From assembly GCF_001244735.1 (NCBI RefSeq), contig NZ_LN868937.1, positions 2,528,785 to 2,592,784 of the forward strand: DNA of 64,000 nucleotides, read 5' to 3'. The translations under genes were made by a program, and so were the position numbers. The notes below the pieces were generated by a model that made no database searches, was not told the DNA's origin, and was given only the letters and a program-made list of their open reading frames with translations. The DNA is from Bacillus andreraoultii. GTDB taxonomy: Bacteria > Bacillota > Bacilli > Bacillales > Caldibacillaceae. Shown here one piece after another: positions 35,460 through 44,418 of the stretch; position 1 is the stretch's first letter, and each line of letters starts with the position of its first letter.

Positions 35460-36824
35460 TTACTGCATAACTGTTTTTTCTTGAGTGATAAAAAACTTAC
35501 TAATTAGTGTTGTAATAATAATAGCTATAATTGCTGGGATAAACCAACCTAGACCTTGTTCATAAAAAGGTAAAACACTTTTATAAAACGAGACAATTAC
35601 TTTCAACCAATCGAACATCTCAATTTCCAGTGATTTACATAAAGCAACGAATCCATCCACAATACTAATTAAAAACGTTACAGCTATTGTTCCAACGTAG
35701 ACAATTTGCGAATGATGGAAGATTGGTGATAAGAAAGTTAAAAGTATTAACACAATTGTCAAAGGATATAAAAACATGAGTACTGGAATAGAATATGCAA
35801 TAATATTAGCTAATCCGAAGTTTGCAATGATAAATGATACAACAGAGAATAAAACAGCCAATGCTTTATAACTAAATTTCGGCATAAGCGTATGAAAATA
35901 TTCTGCACATGATGTTATTAATCCAATACTCGTTGTTAAACAAGCTAAAATCATTATAACTGCCAAAACAATTAATCCAAATGATCCTAAATAGTGTGAG
36001 GCAATTTGACTAAGTACAGGACCTCCATTTTTAAACAGCCCGTATTTTTGGACCGTAATTGAACCCATATATGCAATACCAATATAAATAATTCCGAGGA
36101 AAAACGCTGCAATCAATCCTGATTTAAATGTTGCTTTTAATATCCCCTGCTCAGATTTCACACCTAATGATTTAATTGCGTTAATCACAATAATAGCAAA
36201 TACTAATGAAGCTAAAGCATCCATCGTGTTATATCCTTCTAAAAATCCTTTCGCAAATGGACTTGCTAAATACTCACCTTGTGCTTTCCCAGTACCACCA
36301 ATTGGATTTACTATTGACATAACGATTAATACAATTAGTAAGAGAATTAAAGCAGGTGATAACAACTTCCCTATCCGATTTACAATTTTACTAGGATTTA
36401 ATGATAACCATAATGTGATTGCAAAGAATATTAAAGAAAAAATGATTAAACTTAGTCTAGGGTTCATATCCTTCAAAAGTGGTGAAATACTTACTTCAAA
36501 TGGTACCGTCGCTGTTCTCGGTATAGCAAAAAACGGACCAATCGTTAAGTATAGTAAACTAGTAAATAAAACCCCGTACACCGGGTGGACTCGACTAGAC
36601 AATTCTTGTAAGTTGCTAGATCCTGAAAAACCAATAGCAATAACACCTAATAATGGTAATCCTACACCTGTAATTAAAAATCCAATCGTTGCTGACCAAA
36701 GGTTTTCTCCAGCTAGCTGGCCAAGCTGTGCAGGAAAGATTAAGTTTCCAGCCCCAAAAAATAATGCAAATAACATCACTCCAATTACTAAATACTCTGA
36801 AAATAATACTTTGCTTTTCTCCAT
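35460..36824 (-). CDS. brnQ: Branched-chain amino acid:cation symporter BrnQ
   Basis: The 454-residue protein has 12 predicted membrane helices and the LIVCS family features FALFFGAGNLIFPAQLGQLAG in helix 1 and FFAIPRTATVPFEVSI near helix 3. It imports Leu, Ile and Val with Na+ or H+. A near-perfect CodY motif lies 41 bp upstream of the start, matching the known CodY control of branched-chain amino acid uptake. Confidence 0.95.
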   Translation of the reverse strand: MEKSKVLFSEYLVIGVMLFALFFGAGNLIFPAQLGQLAGENLWSATIGFLITGVGLPLLGVIAIGFSGSSNLQELSSRVHPVYGVLFTSLLYLTIGPFFAIPRTATVPFEVSISPLLKDMNPRLSLIIFSLIFFAITLWLSLNPSKIVNRIGKLLSPALILLLIVLIVMSIVNPIGGTGKAQGEYLASPFAKGFLEGYNTMDALASLVFAIIVINAIKSLGVKSEQGILKATFKSGLIAAFFLGIIYIGIAYMGSITVQKYGLFKNGGPVLSQIASHYLGSFGLIVLAVIMILACLTTSIGLITSCAEYFHTLMPKFSYKALAVLFSVVSFIIANFGLANIIAYSIPVLMFLYPLTIVLILLTFLSPIFHHSQIVYVGTIAVTFLISIVDGFVALCKSLEIEMFDWLKVIVSFYKSVLPFYEQGLGWFIPAIIAIIITTLISKFFITQEKTVMQ

Positions 36825-36864
36825 TTTATCCTCCCAATTACTAATTAATATATTTTTAATAATG

Positions 36865-36879
36865 AATTTTCAGAAAATG
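36865..36879. promoter_or_regulatory. CodY operator upstream of brnQ
   Basis: AATTTTCAGAAAATG matches the CodY consensus AATTTTCWGAAAATT at 14 of 15 positions. In GTP- and BCAA-rich cells CodY would repress brnQ. The remainder of the gap to 37247 shows only AT-rich promoter-like sequence for ppaC. Confidence 0.75.
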
Positions 36880-37247
36880 TATAGCGGAATCTGATTAAGG
36901 GAATGATTGTTTTATTTATATCATATTTTAATATACAATTCCAGTAAAGTTTTTTTACTTTTTAATGAATTTTTGATTTTTATCAAATAATGAATTCATC
37001 AAATATTACTAACAGTTTAGCCTTAAAAATTATATCATAACATTGGAGAATTTTAAAGAATTCTGTCGAAAAAAGTTTTTAGCTTTTATTTATTGTATTA
37101 TTTGGCTATAATTATCGAAGAGCTAAGCGCCTATTTTTACACAATTCTACAACAAGTTCAATGAAAATATTGTTAATTCTCGTTGTTTAGAGTACCATAT
37201 TAATGTTAACTTAGAAGAAATTTGAAGAAAGTGGAGATGAAGTAAGA

Positions 37248-38174
37248 ATGGAAAAAGTTCTTGTATTTGGTCATAAAAATCCAGATACGGATTCAATTTG
37301 TTCTGCAATTGCCTATGCAGAATTAAAAAAAGAGTTAGGTATGAATACCGAAGCAGTTCGCCTTGGTGATGTTAATAGCGAAACACAATATGCACTTGAC
37401 TACTTTAAAATCGATGCTCCAAGATTTGTTGAAACTGTCACAAACGAAGTCGAAAGCGTTATTCTTGTTGATCATAATGAACAAGGTCAAAGCGCAGATG
37501 ATATAAGAAATGCAAAAGTTCTTGAAGTCATTGATCATCATCGAATCGCCAACTTTGAAACTGCTGATCCATTATATTATCGTGCAGAACCAGTCGGCTG
37601 TACTGCAACAATTATTAAAAAATTATATAAAGAAAATAACGTAACAATCAGTAAAAGTATTGCAGGTCTTTTACTTTCAGCAATTATCTCTGATTCGCTA
37701 TTATTTAAGTCACCTACTTGTACGGATGAAGATGTAAAAGCGGCCAAAGAACTTGCTGAGATTGCAAATGTTGAATTAGAAACATATGGAATGGCAATGC
37801 TTAAATCAGGTGCAGATGTGTCTTCTAAAACACCAGCACAATTAATTTCACTTGATGCGAAACCATTTGATATAGGTGGAAAAAAAGTAATTATTGCCCA
37901 AGTTAACACGGTCGATACAGCGGATGTATTAAATCGTCAATCAGAATTAGAAGCTGCCATTCAATCAGTTATTGATGAAAAAGGCTTAGATTTATTCCTG
38001 TTAGTTATCACCGATATTTTAAATAGTAATTCTGTTGCATTAGCTCTTGGCAATAGTACTTCACTTGTTGAAAAAGCTTATCAAGTTACGTTAGATAATA
38101 ACACGGCTCTTTTAGAAGGTGTCGTTTCTCGAAAAAAACAAGTTGTTCCTGTATTAACAGCTGCAGCTGAATAA
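37248..38174 (+). CDS. ppaC: Manganese-dependent inorganic pyrophosphatase
   Basis: The 308-residue family II pyrophosphatase hydrolyses PPi to phosphate in the cytoplasm. DHH-family metal motifs are present: GHKNPDTDS (7-15), LVDHNE, the signature EVIDHHRI, and the C-terminal DHHA2 domain with substrate-binding SRKKQVVP. It is a single gene; GTGGAGATGA precedes the ATG. An IS1182-type element starts about 12 bp after its stop and supplies the nearest terminator. Confidence 0.96.
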   Translation: MEKVLVFGHKNPDTDSICSAIAYAELKKELGMNTEAVRLGDVNSETQYALDYFKIDAPRFVETVTNEVESVILVDHNEQGQSADDIRNAKVLEVIDHHRIANFETADPLYYRAEPVGCTATIIKKLYKENNVTISKSIAGLLLSAIISDSLLFKSPTCTDEDVKAAKELAEIANVELETYGMAMLKSGADVSSKTPAQLISLDAKPFDIGGKKVIIAQVNTVDTADVLNRQSELEAAIQSVIDEKGLDLFLLVITDILNSNSVALALGNSTSLVEKAYQVTLDNNTALLEGVVSRKKQVVPVLTAAAE

Positions 38175-38221
38175 TTAAAGTACTCTAGAGACTGGGACAA
38201 AACTCCAGTAAAATAAAAATT

Positions 38222-38264
38222 AAGGCGTTGGAGCTTACACTAAAAAGTGTAGACCCAACGCCTT
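38222..38264 (+). terminator. Terminator inside the left end of the IS
   Basis: AAGGCGTTGG/CCAACGCCTT with an inner TACACT/AGTGTA stem is followed by a T run. It would shield the transposase gene from incoming transcription and probably ends ppaC mRNA. Confidence 0.85.
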
Positions 38265-38345
38265 TTTTGTCACAATTCTAGTAAACAAAAAGGGCACCTT
38301 TTGATAAAATTAAAGTGACGAAACAATAATTTTGGAGGTGCCCTT

Positions 38346-40007
38346 ATGTTTAAACATTATAACATGAATCAAGTAGTTTTACCGCTAAATTTAGAAATTA
38401 AGTTGAAAGAAAACGATATTGCTTTTGCGATCAATGATCTTGTCGAGAGTATTCCCGAAGAAGCTTTCGAGGACTTCATACGACAAACCGGCCGTCCCGC
38501 GTATCATCCTCGTATGATGTTGAAAGTCATTTTGTGTGGATATACGCAATCCGTGTTTTCCGGCCGTAAAATAGAAGCTTTATTACAGGATAGTATCCGC
38601 ATGATGTGGCTAGCTCAAGGACATGAACCTAGCTATCGCACCATCAATCGCTTCCGTTCTAATCCACTCATTGAAAACATCCTACGTGAATGCTTTGTCC
38701 AGTTCCGAAATCAGCTCGTGGAAAAGGAATTGATTGAAGAGGAAGCCATTTTTATTGATGGTACAAAAATTGAAGCAAACGCAAATAAGTTCACCTTTGT
38801 ATGGCGGAAGTCCATTGAAAGATATAGTGATAAGCTAATTGAAAAGTCCAATCAACTGTATGATGAGCTGCTAGAGAAGGAGATCATCCCAGCAATAGAG
38901 CGAGAAAAGGAAGAGGAACTTTCCGTCAAAGAAATGGAAGAAGTAGTCGAAAAGTTAGACGAGAAAATCGAGGAATATAATAAAAAGATTGAAGTATCTG
39001 AAGTTGGGAGTGAACGGAAAAAGCTCCGTTCCGAACGCAAATTACCCATACAATCTCGGAAGCAATGGATGGATTTCATTACTCGCATACAAAAGTATCA
39101 AAACGATATGGAGATTTTCGGTGATCGCAATAGTTACTCAAAGACGGACCCAGATGCGACGTTTATGCGCATGAAGGACGACTACATGAAGAACGGTCAA
39201 TTGAAAGCTGGTTACAATGTCCAAATTGCGACGGAAGGTCAATATGTGCTCGCTTACGATGTTTTCCCAAACCCGACCGATACACGCACTTTAATTCCTT
39301 TTCTCGACACGATTGAAGAAAACTTTTTCGAGCTTCCGGAATTCATTGTCGCGGATGCAGGATATGGTAGCGAACAGAATTATGAAGATATCATCGAGAA
39401 TCGAAATCGAACGCCACTTATTACATACAATCAATATCGAAAGGAGAAGAAAAAGAAGCATAAGGACAACGCTTTTCATGTAGATAATTGGGAATATAAT
39501 GAGGACGAAGATACTTTTCTGTGCCCAAATGGTCGGAAAGTACGATTTAGCCATCATTCCAAACGAACAGACAGGTACGGATTCACCCGTGAATTTAAAG
39601 TGTACGAGTGTGAGGACTGTTCGGATTGTCCACTCCGCGATTTATGCACGAAAGCAAAAGAAGGGAACAACCGAAAAGTCTACATGAATGAAAAGTGGGA
39701 GTCCCAAAAAGAATATGTACGTACGAAGCTTTCAGACGAGAAAACTGGTGAAATTTACGGAAAACGTAAAATTGATGTAGAACCAGCGTTCGGTTTTCTG
39801 AAGGCTAATTTAGGTTTCACTCGTTTTTCCGTCAGAGGAAAACAGAAAGTGAAAAATGAATTAGCCTTTGCGTTGATGGCGGTGAATATGAGAAAAGTCA
39901 CCGCCATCAGCGGTAAAATAGTGACGAGAAATGGAAAAACCCCACAAAAAAGGTTCCAAGCAAATTTTTTATTGCCTGGAACCTTTTTATATACTACTTT
40001 TGGCTAG
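38346..40007 (+). CDS. IS1182-family transposase
   Basis: The 553-residue DDE transposase appears intact. An N-terminal DUF772-like domain (RPAYHPRMMLKVILCGY, SYRTINRFR) is followed by the first catalytic Asp in FIDGTKIEANANKFTF, a charged coiled-coil insertion (about 155-225), the second Asp in VADAGYGSEQNYE, a Cys-rich finger (CEDCSDCPLRDLC) and the catalytic Glu in DVEPAFGFLKANLGFTRF. It follows GGAGGTG, and the reading frame has no breaks, so the element may be active. Confidence 0.94.
   Translation: MFKHYNMNQVVLPLNLEIKLKENDIAFAINDLVESIPEEAFEDFIRQTGRPAYHPRMMLKVILCGYTQSVFSGRKIEALLQDSIRMMWLAQGHEPSYRTINRFRSNPLIENILRECFVQFRNQLVEKELIEEEAIFIDGTKIEANANKFTFVWRKSIERYSDKLIEKSNQLYDELLEKEIIPAIEREKEEELSVKEMEEVVEKLDEKIEEYNKKIEVSEVGSERKKLRSERKLPIQSRKQWMDFITRIQKYQNDMEIFGDRNSYSKTDPDATFMRMKDDYMKNGQLKAGYNVQIATEGQYVLAYDVFPNPTDTRTLIPFLDTIEENFFELPEFIVADAGYGSEQNYEDIIENRNRTPLITYNQYRKEKKKKHKDNAFHVDNWEYNEDEDTFLCPNGRKVRFSHHSKRTDRYGFTREFKVYECEDCSDCPLRDLCTKAKEGNNRKVYMNEKWESQKEYVRTKLSDEKTGEIYGKRKIDVEPAFGFLKANLGFTRFSVRGKQKVKNELAFALMAVNMRKVTAISGKIVTRNGKTPQKRFQANFLLPGTFLYTTFG
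39946..39988 (+). terminator. Terminator overlapping the 3' end of the transposase gene
   Basis: AAAAAAGGTTCC/GGAACCTTTTT forms a long stem within the last codons of the transposase gene, followed by ATATA. Confidence 0.65.
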
Positions 40008-40039
40008 TTATGTCCCAGCCTCTTTTTCTGTTTATCAAT

Positions 40040-40206
40040 AAAGAAAACTCAGGGACTCAACAAGCCTTTAGACGAACGAGTGACTAGAGTTCGCTTGATA
40101 AGAAAGAGGGGTTATCGGATTTGATGTCATGCTGCTAGAGCTTTCCTTGTGTGCTTATACGTACGAGGAAAGTAGAAATTGGAAAATTTATACTTTCCGA
40201 TTAGCC
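40040..40206 (+). repeat. Interspersed intergenic repeat, copy 5
   Basis: This nearly full-length copy runs from AAGAAAACTCAGGGACTC to GATTAGC. Both hairpins are intact: TTTCCTTGTGTGC/ACGTACGAGGAAA, then GGAAAGTA paired with TACTTTCC. It lies 17 bp from the IS right end and abuts the cvfB terminator. Confidence 0.82.
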
Positions 40207-40212
40207 AAAAAA

Positions 40213-40235
40213 GGACACTCTACTCAGAATGTTCC
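40213..40235 (-). terminator. Terminator of cvfB
   Basis: On the minus strand GGAACATTCT pairs imperfectly with AGAGTGTCC, followed by TTTTTTGG at the border of repeat copy 5. Confidence 0.6.
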
Positions 40236-40244
40236 TAAAAACTT

Positions 40245-41105
40245 CTATTTTTCTTTTACATATGTCCACCCTTCTTTTTGATAAACCCTGCCTGCTTTCA
40301 TTAGACGTCCGAGTGCCCGTTTAAATGCCCCTTTACTCATATTGAATCGCTTTTCAATATCTTCTGGTTCACTTTTATCCGAGTAAGGCATACTCCCTCT
40401 CCGACCTTGCAAATACGAAAATATTTTTTCAGCATCATCATCCAACTTTTCGTAACCCCGTTTTAATAGTGAAATATTTACAGTTCCATCTTCCTTCACA
40501 TCAATAACACGACCTTCAACTTGTTCACCAATACGAGGTTCACTTTCCCGCTGACTTTCATGAACAAAACCGCGATACCCTTCTTCAGTAATAATAAACG
40601 TACCGGTATGTAAAGTTCGATAAACAATTCCAGTAACATTTTTATTATATACACTAGGGTTCGCTAATGTAAAAATCTCTTCCATGATATTTTCAGTCGC
40701 AAGTTTCCCAAGTAATCGACCATTTTTATCCGTTTTTAACCTACAATATACTTTGCCTCCAACCGTTGGCCAAACAGTTATTAATTTAGGGAGATCATCC
40801 TTATGTATTAAAATATCTTTGCTAATACCAATATTAATAAACACACCTAAATGTTCTTTCACCTCGGCAACTTCAGCCCAACCATATTTTCCCACTTGAA
40901 CTTCTGGGATAGTCATTGTTGCCGACAATCTTCCTTGCTTATCTTGGTATAAAAACACTTCTACTTGCTGACCAATCTCTAACTCACCCGTCCTCTCCCT
41001 TTTATGGAGAAGAACGTCATAATTCCCGTCTGTCAAAAAATGACCAAACTCAGCTTCACGAGCTACTTCCATCGTAACTACAGTTCCTGCTTCTAACAAA
41101 CTCAT
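40245..41105 (-). CDS. cvfB: S1-domain RNA-binding protein CvfB
   Basis: The 286-residue protein has three S1-like beta-barrel domains (about 1-65, 70-140 and 150-215) and a C-terminal winged helix (about 225-286, FNMSKGAFKRALGRLMKAGRVYQKEGWTYV). It matches CvfB of Staphylococcus and YitL of B. subtilis, which bind RNA and influence gene expression. Start ATG follows AAGAAGGAAT. Monocistronic. Confidence 0.92.
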   Translation of the reverse strand: MSLLEAGTVVTMEVAREAEFGHFLTDGNYDVLLHKRERTGELEIGQQVEVFLYQDKQGRLSATMTIPEVQVGKYGWAEVAEVKEHLGVFINIGISKDILIHKDDLPKLITVWPTVGGKVYCRLKTDKNGRLLGKLATENIMEEIFTLANPSVYNKNVTGIVYRTLHTGTFIITEEGYRGFVHESQRESEPRIGEQVEGRVIDVKEDGTVNISLLKRGYEKLDDDAEKIFSYLQGRRGSMPYSDKSEPEDIEKRFNMSKGAFKRALGRLMKAGRVYQKEGWTYVKEK

Positions 41106-41294
41106 TTTTTATTCCTTCTTTCCGTTACTTTCCTAACTTTATTTTTACCAGATTATTTGATTTTAACAATGTTTTACAGAAAGATACAGTAGAAATAAAA
41201 AAACTTTCTTATTATGTTTATAAGGCAGATTAATCCAGTTTTTCTAACAGTTATGATAAGATTATTTCGAACGAACAATGATGGGGGATTTTTC

Positions 41295-42017
41295 ATGTCA
41301 GGTACAACAGAAGATTTTGTTATTTATAGTAATGAATTAGAGGAGGAAATTAAGGTACTCGTCTATCTTCCTCCACAGTACACGCCAATACAACAATATC
41401 AATATTGTATTGCACAAGATGGGAAAGATTATTTTCAACTTGGAAGGATTGCAAGAACTTTAGACGAATTAATTGAAAACGGAGAAATTGAGCCGATACT
41501 TTTTTTTGGAATCCCTTATATAAATATACGGGATCGCAGAGTAAAGTACCATCCTGAAGGAGCAAAGCGAAAAAATTATAGCCAATTTTTAATAAAAGAA
41601 CTTGTCCCATTTCTCGAACAAAATTATTCTGTCGTAACTGAACCAAATGGGAGAGGTTTAGCAGGAGATTCATTAGCTGCAACGATTTCTTTATTAACAG
41701 CACTAGATTTTCCTGGAAGTTTTGGAAAGGTGATGCTTCATTCGCCATATGTCGATCATCATGTTCGACAAGCAATCGATAAGTTTACCAATTGGAATAA
41801 CTTAAAAATTTACCATGTCGTAGGAAAGGAAGAAACAAATGTCGATATGACAGATGGGAATACAGCTAATTTTCTCACTATAAATCGCGAGTTGAATGAA
41901 ATTTTATCTATAAAAGCGGTGACATACTTTTACGACGAATTTCATGGCAACCACACATGGAAACATTGGCAAAAAGATTTAAAAAGAAGTCTTTCTTATT
42001 TATTCTGGGATTTGTAA
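41295..42017 (+). CDS. yjcH: Esterase-D-type hydrolase (YjcH-like)
   Basis: The 240-residue alpha/beta hydrolase of the putative esterase (Fes/EstA) family has the nucleophile in GLAGDSLAATIS and the probable His in EFHGNHTWKHW. The family cleaves varied esters; the substrate is unknown. It is recognised as YjcH by synteny: the next two genes are YjcG- and YjcF-like, the B. subtilis set read in reverse. The ATG at 41295 follows GGGGGA; a longer frame from 41214 is not supported. Confidence 0.85.
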   Translation: MSGTTEDFVIYSNELEEEIKVLVYLPPQYTPIQQYQYCIAQDGKDYFQLGRIARTLDELIENGEIEPILFFGIPYINIRDRRVKYHPEGAKRKNYSQFLIKELVPFLEQNYSVVTEPNGRGLAGDSLAATISLLTALDFPGSFGKVMLHSPYVDHHVRQAIDKFTNWNNLKIYHVVGKEETNVDMTDGNTANFLTINRELNEILSIKAVTYFYDEFHGNHTWKHWQKDLKRSLSYLFWDL

Positions 42018-42101
42018 GCTACGCGAAATATTTTTTATTATCTAATAATTTATTTCTCTTTTTTCATTTTTTTGTTATAATATAAGAATGAAGATTTACA
42101 G

Positions 42102-42271
42102 TAAAGAAAACTCGGGGACGCACAAGCTTTGGCGAGACGAGAGCCTAGCGTTCGCCGAGCATATAGGAAGGTAGAAGATAATGAAATTTCGGGTATCCGA
42201 GTCTTTAAGCAAGAGTAGTAGCTACGCACAAGGAAAGTAGAAATCGGAAAATTTATACTTTCCTATTAGCT
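42102..42271 (+). repeat. Interspersed intergenic repeat, copy 6
   Basis: The head (AAGAAAACTCGGGGACGCAC) and the 3' half (CACAAGGAAAGTAGAAATCG, TACTTTCCTATTAGC) are intact, while the left arm of the first hairpin has diverged. Unlike most copies, it lies 45 bp upstream of a gene in the same direction (yjcG) and not against a convergent terminator. Confidence 0.8.
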
Positions 42272-42316
42272 AAAAAAATACTACTTTCCTGGTAAACCAA
42301 AAAGGAGGTCATTCTG

Positions 42317-42826
42317 ATGCAAGTTGGTATTGTAATCTTTCCATCCAAGAAATTACAGGACTATGCGAATTCATATCGAAAGCGCTACGATTCAAGTTAT
42401 TCACTCATTCCACCGCATTTGACACTAAAGGCATCGTTCGAATCAAACGAAGAACAGTTGGTGAAAATCTCAAAGGAACTAGATCGTATTTCAAAAGAAC
42501 ATCAACCTTTTGCATTGACAACAAACAAAATTAGCTCGTTTCATCCTGTCAACAATGTAATATTTTTAAAAGTGGAGCCGACTCCTGAACTGGAAGGGTT
42601 ATTTAATGACGTTAATTCCAGCTTTTTCGGCAATCCTCCTGAATATGCATTTGTTCCACATATTACAATTGGACGTGATTTGTCAAATAGCGAACACGCC
42701 GATGTGTACAGCCAATTACGCCTACAAAAAATTGAACATTCGGAAACAATCGACCGTTTCCATCTTCTGTATCAATTGGAAAATGGAATATGGAATGTAT
42801 ATGAAACATTCATTTTAGGTAACTAA
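42317..42826 (+). CDS. yjcG: 2'-5' RNA ligase-family phosphoesterase YjcG
   Basis: The 169-residue 2H phosphoesterase has two catalytic H-x-T/S-x motifs, HLTL (about 34-37) and HITI (about 116-119). Such enzymes act on 2',3'-cyclic or 2'-5' linked nucleotides; the cellular substrate is not known. The ATG follows AAAGGAGG. It is followed 17 bp later by yjcF, so the two are probably co-transcribed. Confidence 0.92.
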   Translation: MQVGIVIFPSKKLQDYANSYRKRYDSSYSLIPPHLTLKASFESNEEQLVKISKELDRISKEHQPFALTTNKISSFHPVNNVIFLKVEPTPELEGLFNDVNSSFFGNPPEYAFVPHITIGRDLSNSEHADVYSQLRLQKIEHSETIDRFHLLYQLENGIWNVYETFILGN

Positions 42827-42843
42827 ACACAGGAATTTAGGAT

Positions 42844-43287
42844 GTGTCTAATTTGAGAATTGAAGTAGCAAAAAATATTGAACAATTACAAGATGCATTA
42901 TTTGTACGTAAAATTGTTTTTATCAACGAGCAGCAAGTACCAGTGGAAGAAGAAATTGACCAGTATGATGAAGTAGAACGAGCTACTCATTTTGTGATGT
43001 ACAATGATGATGATAAACCGGTTGGGGCTGGCCGTTTTCGAAAAGTGGACAATTCTGGGAAAATCGAGCGAATTTGTATTTTACCTGAATACAGGAAAAT
43101 GGGTGCTGGAAAAGAATTAATGGAAACGATCATTCAATTTGGGAAAAGCAGAGATGTTTCAAAACTAGTTTTAGGGGCCCAGACACATGCCCTGACCTTC
43201 TATGAAAAGCTAGGTTTTGTAATCACTTCCGACATATTTATGGATGCTGGCATTCCACATAAAACAATGGAATTAGTAATTGATTAA
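42844..43287 (+). CDS. yjcF: GNAT-family N-acetyltransferase YjcF
   Basis: This 147-residue GNAT protein has the acetyl-CoA motif ICILPEYRKMGAGKELMETII (motif A, R/Q-x-x-G-x-G/A) and motif B with LGAQTHALTFYEKLGF. The ElaA-like start VFINEQQVPVEEEIDQYD is typical of the YjcF group. Acceptor unknown. The GTG start follows TTAGGATG. It completes the yjcH-yjcG-yjcF order. Confidence 0.92.
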   Translation: MSNLRIEVAKNIEQLQDALFVRKIVFINEQQVPVEEEIDQYDEVERATHFVMYNDDDKPVGAGRFRKVDNSGKIERICILPEYRKMGAGKELMETIIQFGKSRDVSKLVLGAQTHALTFYEKLGFVITSDIFMDAGIPHKTMELVID

Positions 43288-43301
43288 TTTCGAACAAAAA
43301 G

Positions 43302-43335
43302 AAAGGACTTTCCTAAATAATAAGGATTGTCCTTT
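43302..43335 (+). terminator. Terminator of yjcGF
   Basis: AAAGGAC/GTCCTTT with inner TCCT/AGGA pairing is followed by TTTATAG, about 15 bp after the yjcF stop. Confidence 0.75.
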
Positions 43336-43345
43336 TTTATAGTTA

Positions 43346-43546
43346 TTATCCTATTAAATCGATAAAGCGACCTTTTTCTTTATCATTGGTAAAAGAATGC
43401 TTTTCGTTGTATAAATAAGGTTCTGTTAACACATGCTGAATCTTATTTGTTTTGTTCACACTTATAACAGTTCGTTGTTTATCTCGATCACTTGCTACTC
43501 TTTCCACATATTGATTGTATGAATATATGGGTAAAACGGGAATCAT
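43346..43546 (-). CDS. Small hypothetical protein near spoVIF
   Basis: This 66-residue, Tyr-rich, charged protein (VLPIYSYNQYVERVASDRDKQ) has no recognised domain. The minus-strand ATG follows GGGGGATGATATAAA. It ends 58 bp from yjcF, convergent across a shared terminator. Its place within the sporulation block makes a minor coat or spore role possible; this is inference only. Confidence 0.5.
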   Translation of the reverse strand: MIPVLPIYSYNQYVERVASDRDKQRTVISVNKTNKIQHVLTEPYLYNEKHSFTNDKEKGRFIDLIG

Positions 43547-43625
43547 TTTATATCATCCCCCTTTACCTTAATTATACCACAGAAATTAAAAATATTTGAA
43601 TTTTTACTCTGGATAAATAAAGAAA

Positions 43626-43646
43626 AGTAAGGAGAGCCCCCTTACT
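43626..43646 (-). terminator. Terminator of spoVIF
   Basis: On the minus strand AGTAAGG/CCTTACT is followed by TTTCTTTATTT; it overlaps the spoVIF stop codon. Confidence 0.75.
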
Positions 43647-43899
43647 TTTTATTGTTCATCATTTCTGCAATTGTATTAAAGTCAAGTTTTTTCCCATCGT
43701 TAATAATTGTATGCACAATTTTGTCTTCCATTTCTTTAGGAATATTTCGGTTCGCAATTCTTGACACTTGTTGCACTACTTGCCGAACCGTTTGTTCATC
43801 TTGTAAGTTTGCACCTTGTAAAGAATTAGCTAATTGAAAGATATCATTCATATTTACACCAGTTTTTTTCTCAACATTTTTAAAGAAATTATTTTCCAT
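43642..43899 (-). CDS. spoVIF: Stage VI sporulation protein F
   Basis: The 85-residue protein closely matches Bacillus SpoVIF (YjcC): FFKNVEKKTGVNMNDIFQLANSLQ, then TVRQVVQQVSRIANR and a DGKKLDFNTIAEMM end. In B. subtilis it is needed for late coat assembly under sigma K/GerE. It keeps the B. subtilis neighbourhood (yjcZ, yjcF-H). Good AAAGGGAG ribosome site. Confidence 0.93.
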   Translation of the reverse strand: MENNFFKNVEKKTGVNMNDIFQLANSLQGANLQDEQTVRQVVQQVSRIANRNIPKEMEDKIVHTIINDGKKLDFNTIAEMMNNKK

Positions 43900-44010
43900 A
43901 CTCGGTTCTCACACTCCCTTTCAAACTACTTTCATTTTATGCAATTGGTTCTAAATGGTTCAGTCGTTTTACTTATTATCAGTAGTTTGTACGTAATGCT
44001 TAAAAAGTGA

Positions 44011-44038
44011 AAAAGGATAGGTATGCGCCTATCCTTTT
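44011..44038 (-). terminator. Terminator of yjcZ
   Basis: The 11-bp stem AAAAGGATAGG/CCTATCCTTTT is followed on the minus strand by TCACTTTTT. Confidence 0.8.
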
Positions 44039-44047
44039 GAAATGCAA

Positions 44048-44191
44048 CTAGCATAAATAACTGGCACCGACAATAATTAGCAAAATGAAGAGAACAACAA
44101 TTAACACGAAAGAGCTACCGTAGCCGAAACCGCCATAGCCATATCCGTAACTACAGCCACCACAACCGTAGCCACCAAATCCCCATGACAT
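44048..44191 (-). CDS. yjcZ: YjcZ-family sporulation peptide
   Basis: This 47-residue protein starts [20 protein letters not shown] and ends in a single hydrophobic helix ([21 protein letters not shown]). The Gly/Tyr/Cys-rich head plus membrane helix is diagnostic of the YjcZ family of small sporulation proteins. GAGGTGA lies 7 bp before the ATG, and a consensus-like sigma-K promoter and a terminator flank it. It lies beside spoVIF as in B. subtilis. Confidence 0.9.
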   Translation of the reverse strand: MSWGFGGYGCGGCSYGYGYGGFGYGSSFVLIVVLFILLIIVGASYLC

Positions 44192-44226
44192 ATAAACTTC
44201 ACCTCTCTCACATTCATTCTACATTT

Positions 44227-44254
44227 TAGACTATGTAACGAGAGGGAATTTGGT
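44227..44254 (-). promoter_or_regulatory. Putative sigma-K promoter of yjcZ
   Basis: On the minus strand AC (44253-44254), a 17-bp spacer and CATAGTCTA (44227-44235) match the sigma-K pattern AC-N16/17-CATANNNTA in full. Transcription would start about 28 nt before the ATG. Confidence 0.55.
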
Positions 44255-44418
44255 ATGGGCATTTTCCATAAAAAGAATGAATTTTATAATCCATTCTTTT
44301 TACAAATGTGACAACGAGCATGGGTTTTCCTCATTGAATCCAGATGCTTATACAAAAGGCAAGTTTTATTGAAATAAATGAATTTATTCGTTCGCTATGA
44401 AAGTTATGAACCATGATA

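Larger units (their letters stand above)
38187..40023 (+). mobile_element. IS1182-family insertion sequence
   Basis: The element of about 1.84 kb is bounded by 18-bp imperfect inverted repeats: AGAGACTGGGACAAAACT at 38187-38204 and, read inward from the right, AGAGGCTGGGACATAACT at 40006-40023. It carries one transposase gene flanked by two terminator hairpins. No clear target duplication is visible (left flank TACTCT, right flank TTTTCT). It inserted between ppaC and interspersed repeat copy 5. Confidence 0.92.

Noticed and set aside
36226-36894. Plus-strand 222-codon frame opposite brnQ
   Set aside because: Antisense shadow of a membrane-protein gene; Asn/Ile-rich composition and no start signals.
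38187-40023. Target-site duplication around the IS
   Set aside because: Flanks TACTCT and TTTTCT do not form a convincing duplication.
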